NCBI RefSeq assembly: GCF_017873415.1
Contig: NZ_JAGGKD010000015.1
Location: forward strand, 1 to 49,331
Origin: Methanolobus bombayensis
GTDB lineage: Archaea; Halobacteriota; Methanosarcinia; Methanosarcinales; Methanosarcinaceae
DNA: 49,331 nucleotides
Direction of reading: 5' to 3'
The notes beneath the pieces are model-generated. The model ran no database searches and was not told the origin of the DNA. It saw only the letters and a list, made by a program, of their open reading frames with translations. Positions 16,825 to 25,439 of the stretch are shown in pieces; the first letter of the stretch is position 1; every line of letters begins with the position of its first letter. A program made the translations under genes and the position numbers.

Positions 16825-18318
16825 ATGGTCTCTGAGAAAAAAACAAAGTTCGATCCACGTAAAATGATGGAGTTAGCGGTTAGTGTCATGGAAAATACAA
16901 TTCATGAACCTCGAATTGATGGGAAAAAGAGTCCATTAGTTGGTGCAGTTTTAGTAAAACCAAATGGAGAAAAAAATACAGCTTGCCGGGGAGAATTGCG
17001 AGAAGGTGACCATGCCGAATATACTCTTATTGAGCGAAAGAATAGGAGCGAGAAGTTAGATGGATCAGTTCTGTTTGCAACTCTTGAACCATGTGCTCCA
17101 GGGGCAAGAAACCATCCAAAATTAAGTTGTGCTGAAAGGATAGTCAATGCTCGAATAAAAGAAGTGTGGATAGGAATCGAAGATCCGGATCCAACAGTAA
17201 ATCATAAAGGAATGAAGTATCTACAGAATCATGGTGTTACGGTTAAAATGTTTGATCGTGATCTCCAAGAGAAAATTCTTGAAATAAATAATGATTTCAT
17301 TTTACAAGCAGAAGAGAGAGCTAAAGAGAAACAAGTAAACGAGGATATTGATTCATCTATTTCGAAGTTGGATTTGCCTTTATCTGTACCTTTGTCTAAA
17401 TTGTCAAAAAGTGCATTGGAAATATATAAAAAAGCAATTGGATTTAAAAGTGACGTGGAGTCTCCTGCATTTTACAAGGAACTTGTTGAAATGGGTATTT
17501 TGGAAGAGAAAGAGGATGGTGCGTTTAATCCTACTGGGTTTGGATTACTTTTATTTGGAGAGGATCCTCGAAAGACATATTCACAGGCAGGGTTATTAGG
17601 AACAATCCATTATCCAAGTGGAAAAGAGGGAACTGAAGATTTTAATGACCCATTAGTTTTGATTCCTGGTAAAGTTGAAGAATGGATGAAAAACAAGTTA
17701 CCCAATGTTATTGATCGGAGTAGTATGGAAAGACAACAGCAGAATTTTCCATTTGAACTTATCAGAGAAGCTGTAGTAAATGCACTAGTTCATCGAGACT
17801 ATGATATTGATGGAGCTAAATGTCATTTAATTATCACTCCAAATACAATAGTAATTAAAAGTCCAGGGGGACCAGTAGCACCAATTACTCTTGATCAACT
17901 TAAAGAATTCAAAGCTCCAATGTTAAGTCGTAATCCTAAGTTACATTATGTGTTCTCTCAAATGGCTTTGGCTGAAGAAAGAGGATTGGGAATGAAATCA
18001 TTTGAGACAATGCCTGCAGAATATAACTTACCAAGTCCTCAGTATTCATATGATGACTTATATCTTACATTAACGATCTATTTGAATAGTGAAGAGATTA
18101 TTAGAGGATACGCTCCTGAATTAGTAAATGAATTGTCTGCTGAAGAGTTGAAGAGATGGGACTTTATTGCTAAGAAAAGAATAGTCACATCAAATGATTG
18201 TACAAAAGCATTCAATATAACTTCAAGAGCAACACAAAGACAATTGAATAGATTCATTGAAATTGGATTATTAGAAAAGATTGGCAAGGGACCAGCAACA
18301 AGGTACAAGGTAAAATAA
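16825..18318 (+). CDS. RibD-like zinc deaminase fused to a HATPase_c_4 domain and winged helix
   Basis: The protein is 497 aa. Residues 10-150 are a cytidine-deaminase-fold domain: His63-Ala-Glu65 and EPC90 with Cys102, followed by IKEVWIGIEDPDPTVNHKGMKYL, all very like the deaminase half of RibD. Residues about 225-420 match the RecG-like/HATPase_c_4 family (COG2865): FELIREAVVNALVHRDYDIDG (Glu315, Asn319, His323-Arg-Asp-Tyr), KSPGGP, RNPKL, and the EERGLGM glycine loop. The C-terminus, about 435-497, is a predicted winged helix (RATQRQLNRFIEIGLLEKIG). No reductase domain is present, so it is not a riboflavin enzyme. The deaminated substrate is unknown. It is transcribed away from the DISARM operon and looks leaderless. 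The domain calls are good; a defence or nucleotide-sensing role is inference. Confidence 0.8.
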   Translation: MVSEKKTKFDPRKMMELAVSVMENTIHEPRIDGKKSPLVGAVLVKPNGEKNTACRGELREGDHAEYTLIERKNRSEKLDGSVLFATLEPCAPGARNHPKLSCAERIVNARIKEVWIGIEDPDPTVNHKGMKYLQNHGVTVKMFDRDLQEKILEINNDFILQAEERAKEKQVNEDIDSSISKLDLPLSVPLSKLSKSALEIYKKAIGFKSDVESPAFYKELVEMGILEEKEDGAFNPTGFGLLLFGEDPRKTYSQAGLLGTIHYPSGKEGTEDFNDPLVLIPGKVEEWMKNKLPNVIDRSSMERQQQNFPFELIREAVVNALVHRDYDIDGAKCHLIITPNTIVIKSPGGPVAPITLDQLKEFKAPMLSRNPKLHYVFSQMALAEERGLGMKSFETMPAEYNLPSPQYSYDDLYLTLTIYLNSEEIIRGYAPELVNELSAEELKRWDFIAKKRIVTSNDCTKAFNITSRATQRQLNRFIEIGLLEKIGKGPATRYKVK

Positions 18319-18340
18319 ATATATTGATAACTATTAGAGT

Positions 18341-18570
18341 TCACGCCGGCATTCCTAATTAAATTTTAATAACAGTACTATATCCCGGCGTAAATACCGA
18401 CACCAAACCAGTATTTCTCATTAAATTTTAATGATAGTACTATATCCCGGCGTAAATACCGGCACCACGCCGGTATTTCTCATTAAATTTTAATAACAGT
18501 ACTATATCCCGGCGTAAATACCGACACCACGCCGGTATTTCTCATTAAATTTTAGTGACAGTACAATATA
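18341..18570. repeat. Tandem array of 62-bp repeats with internal hairpins
   Basis: Unit starts (ATTAAATTTT) are at 18358, 18420, 18482 and 18544, exactly 62 bp apart. There are three full units, a partial fourth and a partial leading unit. Each has an AT-rich half, an AGTACTATAT box, and a GC-rich dyad. In unit 2 the dyad is AAATACCGG (18454-18462), loop CACCACG, CCGGTATTT (18470-18478); an alternative pairing CCGGCGT with ACGCCGG is also possible. Unit 2 contains ATAGTACTAT (18434-18443), identical to the operator palindromes at 3496 and 3516. No gene is visible in 18319-18791. Confidence 0.85.
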
Positions 18571-18791
18571 GGCATGAGTATAGAATAACAAGTGGAGAAA
18601 AGTAACTGCCATTGACATTTATCAAAAGACTGTATATATTCCGCTATTTTCCTTTATTCATGTAGAAAATATGTTGAATAGAATAATTGATTTAACACTA
18701 TTTCGAGTAGAACTAAGTACATTAAAATCACAAGTATTGATTTTAGATTCCTATTCGATACAAAATACGATATCTTGTATTATGTTGATGT
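18571..18791. other. Intergenic, nothing recognised
   Basis: This is AT-rich sequence between the repeat array and the 3' end of the Pth2-like gene. Reading frames here are short and overlap that gene on the opposite strand. I see no RNA gene or insertion sequence. Confidence 0.5.
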
Positions 18792-19154
18792 TCATGAGAA
18801 TAAACTTAGTTTTTTTGTTAATTTATCAATATCTTCACTTTTCATGGGGAAAAAACCCAATGCTGTTATTGTACCAGGTTCTACTTCTGTCCTCCCGGCG
18901 TCTCGTATTACTTCACAAATATATCCTTCATCAGTTGCTTTGTCTCTGAAATTCAATAATTTGCTTCGGTTCTTGATCTTCAGAACAACTTTCTTTTGTT
19001 GTTTTCCATCATCGAACCATTCTTTAATCTCATCAAGACGGTCCAGATTTTTGAGGATTGGAGTTATAGATGCATGTGCAATCTGAACTCCAAGTTTCCC
19101 GGGAGACATCTCAACATCTTCAGGTATTACTATTACTTGTTTATACTCCCACAT
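18792..19154 (-). CDS. Peptidyl-tRNA hydrolase, Pth2 family
   Basis: The protein is about 120 aa, the usual Pth2 size. Family features are KQVIVIPEDVEMSPGKLGVQIAHASI (helix 1 with the conserved GK, Q and AHAS), KKVVLKIKNRSKLLNFRDKA, and VIRDAGRTEVEPGTITALGF. Pth2 enzymes cut peptidyl-tRNA esters to recycle tRNA. The start ATG 19154 follows AGGAAGTGA at good spacing; a GTG at 19163 is possible but lies inside that site. The gene stands alone in the accessory region between a repeat array and a recombinase. It is somewhat diverged (FFPMKSEDIDK replaces the usual GP.K..EID), so it may be an acquired extra copy. Confidence 0.8.
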   Translation of the reverse strand: MWEYKQVIVIPEDVEMSPGKLGVQIAHASITPILKNLDRLDEIKEWFDDGKQQKKVVLKIKNRSKLLNFRDKATDEGYICEVIRDAGRTEVEPGTITALGFFPMKSEDIDKLTKKLSLFS

Positions 19155-19254
19155 GTTTTTCACTTCCTATTTGAATACTCATAATTATTTACAAATTCTG
19201 CTTAGTCAGGCGATTTGGTATATCATAAAATATTATCTTTGTTGCTATGATATA

Positions 19255-19280
19255 TGTGACACACAGGAAATTTTGTCACA
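19255..19280. repeat. Inverted repeat TGTGACA/TGTCACA
   Basis: TGTGACA (19255-19261) and TGTCACA (19274-19280) are perfect inverted copies 12 bp apart, between the Pth2-like gene and the end of the first recombinase gene. It could be an operator, a terminator stem or a recombinase site; nothing decides between these. Confidence 0.35.
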
Positions 19281-19343
19281 CTTGAGTAATAAAGAGAATA
19301 ACATTCAATTCTCTTTTATTCACAGAGATTCAACTGTTTTCAA

Positions 19344-20579
19344 TTAACTAATACAAGTTACTTCATTCATTAAGTCTATTGCTTGCTGGAACTTTACAAG
19401 TTCATTTCTCATGTTTTCTAAATCACATCTTTCAGACTTGTAGTATTCTTTTGCGGCTTTCTCTGTTTCATATTTATCCACAAGGTCCTGGAATTCTGGA
19501 CTGCTCTTTACATCAATATCTTTAGAGATGGTAACAGCATAGACGTATTTGGAATATATTTCCCTTAGTTTTACAGGATTACCTTCAAAATAATGAGATT
19601 TAGAACCTTCAAGCTTGTGCCCCATCATATATTCTATCAAATCTCCGTCCATGCCTTCATTCTTTAATTGTGTATTGAAAAATTTCCTCATATTGTGAGA
19701 TCTCAAAATATTAAACACACCCTTCTCTGTTGAAATGCCCAAATCTTTGTTTATTCTAGCATAAGCTTGGATAATATTAGCCTTTGTTAATCTGCGCAGT
19801 TTTTCATCTCGTGTAAGAAGGTATTTTTTGTTTATCTTGCCCTTAAGAAAAAGATAGCTATCTGGCGTGATACTTCGTTTTTCATGTTCCAAAATATCAC
19901 ATTTTTCATTTCCTGATGGTGGTCTTTCTCTCCACTCAAGATAATCTAAAACTGCCCTACTTGTTTCAGGAGATAAGAAAGTTACAAAATCAGTTCCAAC
20001 TTTCTGTCGTCTCATATCGAGAGTTGTTATTCCAGTCTTGGGATCATATCCATCCTGAAATTGTTCCACGGTCAGACTTGCAATTTCATTGGCTGCCATT
20101 CCTGAACTAAGTCCAGTTAGCATCATTGCTTTGTCACGAGGACTTGCAAAGCTCAAAGCTTTTTGAATAAGTTCCTTGTCAGGTCGTTTCAGATTTTTCT
20201 TTTGTGCTTTGTTTGTCCTATTTGAATTACATGGTTGCTTTGGTGTCTCTATATAGAAATAACCGTAAAAGGTCCTAATTTTGCCAACATAGAGAGATAT
20301 AGCACTTGGAGTTAATGGCTTAGCTGTATGTTTATTCTTGCACGTTTTTAGATATTCTCTAAAGCCAGGAATTTGTGTGAAGATTTCACGCTTTATCATT
20401 AACTTACCACATTTGATGTCATTATTGGCTTCTTCAATCAACTGGCTTGGAGTTAAACCGGTGTATTCCACATAATGCCTAAGTGCGGTCAAATATCCTC
20501 CCTTGGTACTATCTGACAGATTAGCTAAAGCAAAGAGATCTTTGACTCTAGGATCATGTTCAAGTTTTGTCACACTCAT
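19344..20579 (-). CDS. Tyrosine recombinase/integrase (copy 1), lacking Arg I
   Basis: The protein is 411 aa. An N-terminal SAM-like DNA-binding domain covers about 10-120, then a tyrosine-recombinase catalytic domain with Lys193 (MRRQKVG), His295-x-x-Arg298 (SHNMR), His321 (MMGH) and nucleophile Tyr330 (SHYF) at the usual nine-residue spacing from His321. The first catalytic arginine, normally in a GLR motif, is replaced: SSGMAANE puts Ala162 there. A C-terminal coiled coil follows (about 370-400, rich in Glu/Lys). It is about 70% identical by eye to the copy at 25972-27192, which shares the same substitution. It may be a specialised recombinase or a DNA-binding relative. It acts on unknown sites, and no att repeats are evident. 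Confidence 0.87.
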   Translation of the reverse strand: MSVTKLEHDPRVKDLFALANLSDSTKGGYLTALRHYVEYTGLTPSQLIEEANNDIKCGKLMIKREIFTQIPGFREYLKTCKNKHTAKPLTPSAISLYVGKIRTFYGYFYIETPKQPCNSNRTNKAQKKNLKRPDKELIQKALSFASPRDKAMMLTGLSSGMAANEIASLTVEQFQDGYDPKTGITTLDMRRQKVGTDFVTFLSPETSRAVLDYLEWRERPPSGNEKCDILEHEKRSITPDSYLFLKGKINKKYLLTRDEKLRRLTKANIIQAYARINKDLGISTEKGVFNILRSHNMRKFFNTQLKNEGMDGDLIEYMMGHKLEGSKSHYFEGNPVKLREIYSKYVYAVTISKDIDVKSSPEFQDLVDKYETEKAAKEYYKSERCDLENMRNELVKFQQAIDLMNEVTCIS

Positions 20580-21269
20580 CCTATCACTACCAATGCTAAG
20601 GTTTTGAAGAAGATTATTTGGTTTAATTTTGTATTCATTTATCCATCCTTAAGAAAGGTAACAAAACACCAAAAACAGAATTAATGATAACTTATTATCG
20701 TTATATTAATATATAGCATATGCACAATTACTCATTAGCATGTTATGCTTGTGACATGTAAGAGAAATACATACTTTCAGGTGGGTATTTCTATTTTTCG
20801 TGTTGCGTCAGGTAGTATCAATACCTGATGTGACCGTTTCTTAATCTTTTTATTCTTTTATCGTTTTAACCCGATTAATTGCGATTATATACGTTTCAAT
20901 TTCAGTAACTGCACTTTTGTACAGTTACCTCTACACTAAATGCTATGTTTAAAGTTGGATTGATATTATATTTAGTGTGTATTTCATCAAAAGCTGTAAT
21001 TATTTATAAATATTACTATTCAAAGGTATTTAAGAGCTTTTTTTGTTTTTTAATGAGAATAAATACATTGAAAATGGAAAATAAGCATTAATATGTATTT
21101 TTAATGAGAATATTCTCTGTGAAAACTAGGAATATATGAATAAATGGCTATGAAGTATTTTCAGAGAGAATATTCTCTAAGAAAAAATGAAAAAGTGATA
21201 TTGAAAAAAAGATGTTAGATACCAGTGTTATTTATTCATCTTTTTTCTATGTATTGGATAAATTCCATT
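20580..21269. other. 690-bp AT-rich intergenic region with dyads
   Basis: There is no gene I can support. TCAGGTA (20808-20814) and TACCTGA (20822-20828) form a hairpin with a 7-base loop. Nearer the end of the STAND gene lie two GAGAATATTCTC palindromes (listed separately) and repeated TTTTTAATGAGAAT stretches. The region holds the promoter of recombinase copy 1 and the 3' flank of the STAND gene, and may carry recombination sites. Confidence 0.5.
21106..21178. repeat. Pair of GAGAATATTCTC palindromes 60 bp apart
   Basis: The 12-bp palindrome lies at 21106-21117 and again at 21166-21177, where it extends to a 14-bp perfect dyad (21165-21178). The flanks are also similar (TATTTT before, GAAAA after), so these look like diverged copies of one unit. 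A third partial copy begins near 21050 (TTTTTAATGAGAATAAATAC). Confidence 0.6.
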
Positions 21270-24200
21270 TCATCGTTCCACCAGTGTTCTACGCGCAGCC
21301 TCGCGCACGCTGCTACTCTTGTCGTTATTGGCAACTTCCTTTATGAATTGGAAAATTTCCGAATCATCATTCCAGTATTTCACGAGTGTTCTAATAGCAG
21401 TCTCGCGTATATTTTCATTTATATCATTCCTAGCATTTTCCTTTATGAATTGAAAAACTTCTGAATTATCATTCCAGTATCCTGCCAGTGTTCGAATTGC
21501 AGTCCCGCGCACGCTATTAATCTTGTCGCTCTTAGCAGCTTCCATTATAAATTGGAAAACTTCTGAATCGTCATTCCAGTATTTTGCCAGTGTTTCAATC
21601 ACAGTGCTGCGAACATCATTATTCTTATCGCTCCTAGCAGCTTCCATTATGAATCGGAAAATCTCCGAATCATTATTCCAGTATTTTGCCAGTGTTTCAA
21701 TCACAGTGCTACGCACACTACTACTCTTATCGCTTCCAGCATCTTCCTTTATGAATCGGAAAACTTCTGAATCATCATTCCAATATTTTGCCAGTGTTTC
21801 AATTGCAATCCTGCGTATATGAAAAAAAAGTTTATCGTTTCTGGCATCTTCCTTTATTAATTGGAAAACCCCCGAATCATTATTCCAATATTTTGCCAGT
21901 GTTTCAATTGAAAACCCGCGCACACGCCAATTTCTATCGCTCCTAGCAGCTTCCTTTATGAGTTCTAAAACTATCGAATCATCATTCCAGTATTCTGCCA
22001 GTGTTCTAATCGCAGTCTTACGCACACTACTACTCTTATCATTCTTGGCATCTTCCTTTATGAATTGGAAAACTCCCGAATTATCATTCCAGTATTTTGC
22101 CAGTGTTCGAATTGCAGCCCCACGCACACTACTACTCTTATCGGTATTGGCATCTCCCTTTATGAATAGAAAAACTCCCGAATCATCATTCCAATATTTT
22201 GCCAGTGTTCGAATTGCAGTCCCACGCACACTGTTACTCTTATCGTACCTAGCTTCTTCCTTTATGAATTGGAAAACTTCCAAATCATCATTCCAGTATT
22301 CTGCTATATTTTCAATTGCAGTCGTGCGTATCTGATTATAATTTTCATTGTTCCTAGCAGCTTCCATTATGAATTGGAAAACTTCCGAATTATCATTCCA
22401 GTATTCTGCTATTTTCTCAATTGCAGTCTTGCGCACACGCCAACTCTTATCATTCCTAGCAGCTTCCTTTATTAATTGAAAAACATCCGAATCATCATTC
22501 CAATATTCTGTCATTTTCTCAATTGCAGTCCTGCGCACACGCCAACTCTTATCGTCCCTAGCAGCATCCTTTATAAATTGAAAAACTTCCAAATCATCAT
22601 TCCAGTATTCAGCCATAATTTCAATCGAAATCTGGCGTATGTAAACAAAATTTTCATTGTTCCTGGCAGCTTCCATTATGAATAAAAAAACTTCCGAATT
22701 ATCAGTCCAGTATTCTGCCAGTGTTCTAATCGCATCCCTTCGCAAGCTACTACTCTTATCGTTCCTAGCAGCTTCCATTATGAGTGGGAAAACTTCCAAA
22801 TCATCATTCCAGTGCTCTGCCAGCGTTCTAATTGAAGCCCTACGCACATTACTACTCATATCGTTCCTAACAGCATTTATTATGAGTTCAAAAACTTCTA
22901 AATCATCATTCCAGTGCTTTGCCAAAAAGTCAACTGCAGACTTACGTACTATTGCATGCTTATCATTCAATAAAATACATTTAATATTGGCACATATCGT
23001 TTTGTTTTTTAAAGTGTGTTTATGCAGTGTTAGAATGGCCAAATATTTCGATTTCCGCTGATCACGCAATTTGTTTTGTATTGATTCGCATACTTCTTTA
23101 GAATCATGACCAATATAGATTACAAACTCTGCCCACGTATTACTAAGAGAATAATCATTATAATTATCAAAAGACCTAGTTTTGTAAATCCAATCTACTA
23201 GCAAGTTACGGTTTGGCCAATTGGTACCTACAGTTTTTGTTGAAGGGACTATTTCTTCTCTCAGAAATATTTCAATATTTGAATCATGGCGAGCTATTTC
23301 AAACAATCCAAAAATTCTATAGAGCAAGTCTTCAGAGGATTTATCCACTGTTTCTAAAGCCCTTACTTCACTTAAACACTTGATAGCAAGAACTATATTC
23401 CAAGGTGAACGACTCCCATTATGTCTTGGATTATATACATTTATTAAATGTTCAATAAGCTCTCCTGCTATATTATCTTTTATTCCACATATGAGTCTTA
23501 AAACCTCATGCCATGTTTCTTTTTCCCAATTCTCAGAATAAAATTGTTTAAGACTATCAACGTTAAGTTTGTGATTATTGAATTTGTCAACAATCGCATC
23601 TGCACAAAAATATTCAAGAAACGTTCGATGAATAAAGCCAAAATAATCTGCGCCATAAAGACATAGTATAAAGTTTCTTTTTCTGAACTGTTCAATTATC
23701 GATTTAGCAACAATTTTTGCATCAGAATTACTTAGCTTAAGTCTATCACATATAAGATATTCTTCAATAATGTCAGTAAGTTGTTCTCTATGAATCAGGT
23801 TTCCTGCAAGTCCCTCCAGACTGGATTGCATTGAAAACGCAATCCTCCTAAGTAATTCAATTTTATCTTTTTTATCGATGCAAACTAAATTTATATTTTC
23901 GTTTTTTAAGTGCCTATTCACATCCCAATGCTCAATAAGTATTCCAGCTGCGTGGCTAAATAGTTCACTGCGCTCCCTTGGTAATTCCTGATGTTTCCCG
24001 ATAATAGCAAGAATTGTCAATAACAAAGGATTTCCTGCTAACTGATGTATGGAATTTGATTCTTCAAGTGCCCTAAGAACTCGATTTTTCTTGATTTCGC
24101 TTGTTTCTCTATTCTCAAAAAAGGCAACTGAACACCACTTATCAAGAAACGCACTTATCTGTACATCATCAAAATCCTGAATTGTGAAGTGCTTAAAACC

Positions 24201-25439
24201 GGCATTTGATAATCGATTTTTATTATATCCTACTATTCTTGAGGTCACTATTACTCGAGTTTTTGGATAATCAAGAGTAAATCCTACAATCATATTGTTT
24301 ACCCTTTCCCATTTATTAGGATCAAATATTTCATCAAGCCCATCAAAAATTACAATAGACCTATCTTCCTTGGATAAAATGGAATGAAGTCCTTTTTCGT
24401 TTAAAGAATAGCCCTGTGTTTTTCCAAGATGTTTAAAGTACTCAAGAAAAGTATCACATTTTTGTTCAGAATATAACCCGATAAAATCACGAAGTTCAAT
24501 CAGTAAGGGAATATAGCCTTCAAATATATCTTTGAGTTTAGGATCTTCTTTGTGACCCAAAATCGATAGCAACATATATTTGGAAAGACTTGACTTTCCT
24601 GAACCAGGATCTCCTAGAATTACTATGTGTTTGTTCTTCTTATCTGTAACAACATCAAGAACCGGTAATGAAGGTTTAGAATAATATTCCCTGTTTGCTT
24701 TACCAAAATCGAAATCTTTCAACGCACATGAAAAGCATTCTTCATCAAAATCCCATTCCTCTTGAATTCTCCCTGCTATTTCCTTGGGCAGTTCAGTTGG
24801 TGGTAAATTTTCCCGGACTTTTTGTTCGATAAAAATGCTTTGAAGTTGTATTTTTACGTAATCATCCTTTGTAGATGGTGTAAGTGTGTCCATATCAAGA
24901 ACGTTATATTTGCTATGCACAGCCGTAGCATATCTATTAATATCTAAATTTGAATAATCACGAAACTCCAGATCATCCCTTTTCCAGTTGTGGACGGCAG
25001 TAGCAACTTTACTTTCAAGACTCTCTATGGAACTGAAAGTATCACGCTGATGTTTTTCACTAAGCTCTTGTTTTAATGATGCAAGCTTTTTCATACTTTC
25101 TGGTTTATCTAAATCCATATTTTCGGGGGACCACGGTGTTTTTTTATCCACCAAAAAAATGAGACACTCTATTCCAGCATCTTGAGCTTTTCGATATTCG
25201 AGTTCTGTAATAGACCTATTTTCTCCAGGAGGGATGTATCCATACCTCCAAGCAAAAATACCTATATATAAATCACATGAAGCCACTGCTTCTAAACACT
25301 TATCAAGTGGTCTTTTGTCCTCTGCAGTGAAATGCTCCATTACAACATCTTCGTGTTTCATCCTCCTCAAAGTTTTGTTGACGCCTTTACGATAGTCTTC
25401 CAAGTCCTGATATGTTGAGGATACAAAAATTTTCGCCAT
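21270..25439 (-). CDS. DUF4062-NACHT-HEAT STAND ATPase
   Basis: The protein is about 1389 aa. Residues 1-95 are DUF4062 (AKIFVSSTYQDLEDYR, SCDLYIGIFAWRYGYIP, SITELEYRKAQ). A NACHT NTPase follows with Walker A GDPGSGKS at about 276-283 and Walker B IVIFDGLDEIFD at about 362-372. An alpha-helical region follows, then 16 tandem 34-35-residue HEAT-like repeats to the C-terminus. STAND proteins of this build oligomerise on ligand recognition by the repeats and switch on the N-terminal domain; many protect against phages. The start is put at ATG 25439 because the DUF4062 motif begins there; an earlier ATG at 25490 adds 17 unlikely residues. Two paralogous recombinases flank it. The domain calls are firm and the ligand is unknown. 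Confidence 0.9.
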   Translation of the reverse strand: MAKIFVSSTYQDLEDYRKGVNKTLRRMKHEDVVMEHFTAEDKRPLDKCLEAVASCDLYIGIFAWRYGYIPPGENRSITELEYRKAQDAGIECLIFLVDKKTPWSPENMDLDKPESMKKLASLKQELSEKHQRDTFSSIESLESKVATAVHNWKRDDLEFRDYSNLDINRYATAVHSKYNVLDMDTLTPSTKDDYVKIQLQSIFIEQKVRENLPPTELPKEIAGRIQEEWDFDEECFSCALKDFDFGKANREYYSKPSLPVLDVVTDKKNKHIVILGDPGSGKSSLSKYMLLSILGHKEDPKLKDIFEGYIPLLIELRDFIGLYSEQKCDTFLEYFKHLGKTQGYSLNEKGLHSILSKEDRSIVIFDGLDEIFDPNKWERVNNMIVGFTLDYPKTRVIVTSRIVGYNKNRLSNAGFKHFTIQDFDDVQISAFLDKWCSVAFFENRETSEIKKNRVLRALEESNSIHQLAGNPLLLTILAIIGKHQELPRERSELFSHAAGILIEHWDVNRHLKNENINLVCIDKKDKIELLRRIAFSMQSSLEGLAGNLIHREQLTDIIEEYLICDRLKLSNSDAKIVAKSIIEQFRKRNFILCLYGADYFGFIHRTFLEYFCADAIVDKFNNHKLNVDSLKQFYSENWEKETWHEVLRLICGIKDNIAGELIEHLINVYNPRHNGSRSPWNIVLAIKCLSEVRALETVDKSSEDLLYRIFGLFEIARHDSNIEIFLREEIVPSTKTVGTNWPNRNLLVDWIYKTRSFDNYNDYSLSNTWAEFVIYIGHDSKEVCESIQNKLRDQRKSKYLAILTLHKHTLKNKTICANIKCILLNDKHAIVRKSAVDFLAKHWNDDLEVFELIINAVRNDMSSNVRRASIRTLAEHWNDDLEVFPLIMEAARNDKSSSLRRDAIRTLAEYWTDNSEVFLFIMEAARNNENFVYIRQISIEIMAEYWNDDLEVFQFIKDAARDDKSWRVRRTAIEKMTEYWNDDSDVFQLIKEAARNDKSWRVRKTAIEKIAEYWNDNSEVFQFIMEAARNNENYNQIRTTAIENIAEYWNDDLEVFQFIKEEARYDKSNSVRGTAIRTLAKYWNDDSGVFLFIKGDANTDKSSSVRGAAIRTLAKYWNDNSGVFQFIKEDAKNDKSSSVRKTAIRTLAEYWNDDSIVLELIKEAARSDRNWRVRGFSIETLAKYWNNDSGVFQLIKEDARNDKLFFHIRRIAIETLAKYWNDDSEVFRFIKEDAGSDKSSSVRSTVIETLAKYWNNDSEIFRFIMEAARSDKNNDVRSTVIETLAKYWNDDSEVFQFIMEAAKSDKINSVRGTAIRTLAGYWNDNSEVFQFIKENARNDINENIRETAIRTLVKYWNDDSEIFQFIKEVANNDKSSSVREAARRTLVER
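21273..22916 (-). repeat. 16 in-frame HEAT-like repeats (about 102 bp each)
   Basis: Each unit follows YWNDDSEVFQFIKEAARND then a variable five-residue loop, then VRxTAIRTLAE. Thirteen units are 34 aa and three (3, 6 and 11) are 35 aa with a loop insertion. At DNA level neighbouring units are very alike, which points to recent duplication or gene conversion. The most variable residues are in the loop after ND(K) and at the first helix surface. Confidence 0.88.

Noticed and set aside
16825-17280. Riboflavin biosynthesis RibD
   Set aside because: Only the deaminase half is alike; the reductase domain is absent and a HATPase_c_4 module takes its place.
18341-18570. CRISPR array
   Set aside because: The 62-bp units are repeated along their whole length with only point changes. 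There are no unique spacers and no cas genes in the window.
18671-19086. Plus-strand frames antisense to the Pth2-like gene
   Set aside because: They show hydrophobic or mixed composition without signals, while the opposite strand gives a recognisable Pth2.
21523-22335. Plus-strand open frames over the STAND repeats
   Set aside because: They are mirror frames of the 102-bp repeats, repetitive in the same phase, without start signals, and opposite to a clear DUF4062-NACHT gene.
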